Shown: one piece after another, positions 61,550-64,000 of the stretch
Layout of the letters: every line of letters begins with the position of its first letter
Position numbering within the stretch: the first letter of the stretch is position 1
Assembly: GCA_005884665.1 (NCBI GenBank)
Contig: VBAT01000037.1
Coordinates: 76,233 to 140,232 of the forward strand
Source: Bacteroidota bacterium
GTDB lineage: Bacteria; Bacteroidota; Bacteroidia; Chitinophagales; Chitinophagaceae
Length of the DNA: 64,000 nt
Direction: 5' to 3'
Made by a program: the position numbers and the translations under genes
The notes under the pieces: generated by a model
What the model was told of the DNA's origin: nothing
Database searches by the model: none
Seen by the model: only the letters and a program-made list of their open reading frames with translations

Positions 61550-61580
61550 TGTTTTTCGGGTATTTCATGAACGATTGATC

Positions 61581-62846
61581 TCATTTTTTATAACTCACTT
61601 TCCAGATTGTATTGCCACCGTCATCCGCTACCAGCAATGAGCCATCCTTCAACACAGCCACACCTACGGGGCGACCATATACCTCGTTCTTGTCCTCATT
61701 CGCAATGAAGCCGGTCAGAAAATCCCTGGGGTTACCTGAAGGCTGGCCATTTTTAAAAGGAACAAACACGACTTTATATCCTGAAAAAACAGAGCGGTTC
61801 CAGGATCCATGTTGCCCGATAAATGCACCATTTTGGTATTCAGCGGGAAAATTACCTTTTGTATAAAATGCCAATCCCAGTGATGCAGTATGCGATCCCA
61901 GGCTCACATCGGGTTTTATTGTTTTGGAGACAAGATCTGTCCGTTGATCCTTTATACGAGGATCAGCGTTCTGTCCGAAATATGCATAAGGCCATCCATA
62001 AAAACCACCTTCCTTTACCGAGGTGAGATAGTCAGGGGGAACATCGTCGCCCAGTTCATCCCGCTCATTGACTGCTGCCCATAACACATTTGTGCCCGGC
62101 GCCCAATCCATGCCGACGGGATTTCTCAGCCCACTGGCATAAATTTTTTCATTACTGCCATCGGCATTAACCTCCAGTATCAGGGCTCTCCTTTTTTCCT
62201 TGTCAATTCCGTTTTCGGCAACATTAGTCGAAGAACCAACAGCTATATAAATCTTATCTCCAGCCTTATTGCTTATAATGTTTCTTGTCCAGTGGCGCGG
62301 ACCTCCGGGCAATGAAACGATGTTTTTACCAGCATCAGCGATGGAGGTCACTCCTTCTTTGTAAGGATATTCCATCAGTGCGTCAGTGTTGGCAACATAG
62401 AATTTGTTACCCAGGATCAGCATACCGAATGGCATGTTCAGCCCTTTCAGGAAAACGGACTTTGTTTCATAGACCCCGTCTTTATTGCTGTCCCTGAAAA
62501 GCAAAATATTGTTTGCGCTTTTATCCTTATCAGCCTGTGAAACAAAAACATCTCCGTTAGCGGCGGTATAGATCCACCTGGGGTGCTGCAGGTTATCTGC
62601 AAACTTCGATACAACAAACCCATCCGGAGCTACCGGTAGCCGGTCTTTCTTCCAACCTATGACATCACTTTTTTTGTTGGCCGATTTGGTCGCATAAGGA
62701 GGCGGCAAAGAGTCGCCTTTATCCACCACTTTCATTTCCTGTTTTTCCATGGAATCCGCTTTCGCTTTTTCAGCAGAGTCAGTTTTTTCATTGTTGCAAT
62801 GGCTGAATAAGAACAGGATGGCTGCGATGACCATTAATCGAGTCAT
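61581..62846 (-). CDS. PQQ-type sugar (sorbosone) dehydrogenase-like lipoprotein
   Basis: 421 residues: lipobox (AAILFLFSHC, Cys about 17), a charged linker, and a six-bladed propeller with WKKDRLPVAPDGFVVSKFADNLQHPRWIYTAANGDVFVSQ, ASGLRNPVGMDWAPGTNVLWAAVNERDELGDDVPPDYL and YGRPVGVAVLKDGSLLVADDGGNTIWKVSY. The pattern is that of sorbosone/glucose dehydrogenase-like proteins; PQQ binding is not proven from sequence. Likely an outer-membrane lipoprotein on the periplasmic side. 31 bases upstream of the copper protein gene. Confidence 0.87.
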   Translation of the reverse strand: MTRLMVIAAILFLFSHCNNEKTDSAEKAKADSMEKQEMKVVDKGDSLPPPYATKSANKKSDVIGWKKDRLPVAPDGFVVSKFADNLQHPRWIYTAANGDVFVSQADKDKSANNILLFRDSNKDGVYETKSVFLKGLNMPFGMLILGNKFYVANTDALMEYPYKEGVTSIADAGKNIVSLPGGPRHWTRNIISNKAGDKIYIAVGSSTNVAENGIDKEKRRALILEVNADGSNEKIYASGLRNPVGMDWAPGTNVLWAAVNERDELGDDVPPDYLTSVKEGGFYGWPYAYFGQNADPRIKDQRTDLVSKTIKPDVSLGSHTASLGLAFYTKGNFPAEYQNGAFIGQHGSWNRSVFSGYKVVFVPFKNGQPSGNPRDFLTGFIANEDKNEVYGRPVGVAVLKDGSLLVADDGGNTIWKVSYKK

Positions 62847-63027
62847 ATTAAAGTTTTAGACTTACGACGGCTCAAATTTCAGGCCGTACAAATTGAAGAT
62901 TTTGAGGAAAACCGGGGGTTCAAAGAGAAAAATTTTACACGGAAATGATTTTACGGTTAAATTAAATTTTCGAAGAAGAGTGGTTAATTAAGGCACGGTT
63001 TTATATGCTTTTTTTATAAAAAAGTGT

Positions 63028-63420
63028 ATGCAGGCAAAATATAACGAGGCCACAGTTAACAGGCCCAAGGGAGATCGTGTAATAGATGCTCCATTCGTCC
63101 AGATAGACGTCGAAAAATACAGCAGGCAGTTAAAAAAAGAACCGGCCTGGGAAAAAAGCGATCGCAATAGCATAACCGTTTTTAAAACAGTCGGTTTTAC
63201 AATGGTGATTATGCGGTTGCATAAAGACGCTTCGATGAATAATTCGGTTGACGGCCTGTTGACCATACAGGTACTTGAAGGAAGCATAGAATGCATGGTG
63301 GGCAGCAAAACCACGACCGTGGAAAAGAATCAATTGGTGACCCTGCACCCCGAGGTGGTTCATACGATCAGGGCTCGTGAAGATTCACTACTTCTGCTGA
63401 CAAATAACATTGCAATTTGA
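63028..63420 (+). CDS. cupin-domain protein
   Basis: 130 residues. A helical N-terminus, then a small cupin: VIMRLHKDASMNNSVDGLLTIQVLEGSIECMVGSKTTTVEKNQLVTLHPEVVHTIRAREDSLLLLTNN. The first cupin motif has lost most His ligands (LHKDASMNNSVDG), the second keeps one in PEVVHTI, so metal binding is doubtful. Substrate unknown. The last plus-strand pair of the window. Confidence 0.8.
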   Translation: MQAKYNEATVNRPKGDRVIDAPFVQIDVEKYSRQLKKEPAWEKSDRNSITVFKTVGFTMVIMRLHKDASMNNSVDGLLTIQVLEGSIECMVGSKTTTVEKNQLVTLHPEVVHTIRAREDSLLLLTNNIAI

Positions 63421-63455
63421 TTTTCTGGTATTGAATCCGGCACCCTTCAAAACAA

Positions 63456-63992
63456 ATGGGTATGAACGAAGAAAAAATATCCGCATTATCTGATTCGCAG
63501 CTTTGTGATTTCTTTGTTGACCAGGTAAACGAGATATTTCATGCTGAGAAAAGAATTTTTATTGCCTGGCCCCGTTTCGAAAACGAGGCCCAGGTTCCGT
63601 CCCTCAAGGAATCATTTGAAGAGTATTACCAGCAGCTGCAAAAACAAATTATCCGTCTCGAAGGCATATTCACCATTCTGGATATAAAACCCGACGAAAG
63701 GAATCCTGAAGCTATAGAAGGATTGCTAAGAGAAACCGATGCAATCATTGACAAAACTACTGAAGGCAGCCATACCCGCGATGCTGCCATCGTGGTTGCC
63801 GTCCAGAAAATCGGTCACTATAAAATCGCTACTTACGGAAGCCTGCAACAACTTGCCAGTACATTAGGGATGGAAGACATTAGTAATCTCCTGGGCCAAT
63901 CGTTGCAGGAAGAAAAGAACAGTGATCTTCTCCTTTCGGGGATAGCCGACAAAAAAATAAACTGGCTGGCTGAGATCGAAACAAAGGAATAA
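63456..63992 (+). CDS. DUF892 (YciE/YciF) ferritin-like protein
   Basis: 178 residues of an all-helical DUF892 fold: CDFFVDQVNEIFHAEKRIFIAWPRFENEAQ, SLKESFEEYYQQLQKQIIRLEGIFTIL, RDAAIVVAVQKIGHYKIATYGSLQQLASTLG, LGQSLQEEKNSDLLLSGIA. Glu and His residues of helix 1 and 3 can form a di-iron site, as in YciE/YciF, which are stress-induced. 35 bases after the cupin gene, probably one unit. Ends 8 bases before the window edge. Confidence 0.92.
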   Translation: MGMNEEKISALSDSQLCDFFVDQVNEIFHAEKRIFIAWPRFENEAQVPSLKESFEEYYQQLQKQIIRLEGIFTILDIKPDERNPEAIEGLLRETDAIIDKTTEGSHTRDAAIVVAVQKIGHYKIATYGSLQQLASTLGMEDISNLLGQSLQEEKNSDLLLSGIADKKINWLAEIETKE

Positions 63993-64000
63993 AACAGCAG

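Noticed and set aside
1-64000. tRNA, rRNA, transposase, phage or conjugation genes
   Set aside because: I looked for them in the gaps and among the larger ORFs and found none that could be supported.

Overview
The window is a chromosomal stretch from a Bacteroidota bacterium, most likely a member of the Chitinophagaceae. The evidence is type IX secretion/gliding genes (a PorP/SprF-like protein, PorV, GldJ), a lipoprotein-type TamL next to TamB, a bacillithiol gene (bshA), the Bacteroidota layout of arginine genes with a transcarbamylase of the N-acetyl/N-succinylornithine type, and TAnnTTTG promoter boxes. There are no rRNA or tRNA genes, no transposases, no CRISPR array and no prophage.

Layout. 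1-6567: housekeeping genes (anmK end, upp, porP/sprF-like, dctA-like, 3-methyladenine glycosylase, EI24, RsmI-like methylase, a small membrane protein). 6590-15930: a nine-gene arginine cluster (GNAT, argG, argC, argD, argF', argB, argE, argH, with a broken four-helix-bundle gene between argE and argH). It is preceded by a promoter, a 41-residue leader ORF ending in an arginine run, and overlapping alternative hairpins: a candidate arginine attenuator. argF' and argH are each frameshifted here, and argF' also carries an in-frame palindromic insertion. 15988-29757: M28 peptidase, bshA, envC-DUF4292-dut, ispF, porV, gldJ, murF, a TSUP/YeeE sulfur-transport group, DUF983. 29770-33683: a GH31 glycosidase and a YihY membrane protein. 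33981-41605: a signalling island with a multi-PAS kinase (frameshifted), two single-domain receivers, an NtrC-type sigma-54 activator and a CHASE3 kinase. 41808-53444: AsmA/TamB-like envelope proteins and the TamB-TamL pair (TamL frameshifted), with an oxidoreductase and a stress-type flavin-binding protein between. 53556-63992: a stress/repair accessory region with DUF4142, SDR, Ku plus split LigD domains, DUF421, CinA, KTSC, MidA, YbhB, a cysteine-rich copper protein, a sorbosone-type dehydrogenase, a cupin and a DUF892 ferritin-like protein.

The two most interesting signals are regulatory. (1) The arginine leader/alternative hairpin ahead of the arginine cluster. (2) A recurring 16-base element, TGGCA(C/T)-N5-TTTC(A/G), directly upstream of several unrelated stress-type genes in the second half (Ku, CinA, DUF4142, two small membrane proteins, and a one-mismatch copy before the SDR gene). 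Its geometry is that of a -24/-12 promoter, and an NtrC-type activator with an intact GAFTGA loop is encoded in the same window. I infer a sigma-54-like general stress regulon. There is also a well-formed TPP riboswitch with its own terminator but no thiamine gene behind it, a probable small RNA between SDR and Ku, and several families of low-complexity 'word' repeats in intergenic gaps.

The window holds at least four single-event frameshifts in otherwise intact, conserved genes. Two of them look like loss of one base in a short homopolymer, so sequencing or assembly error must be excluded before any gene is called dead.
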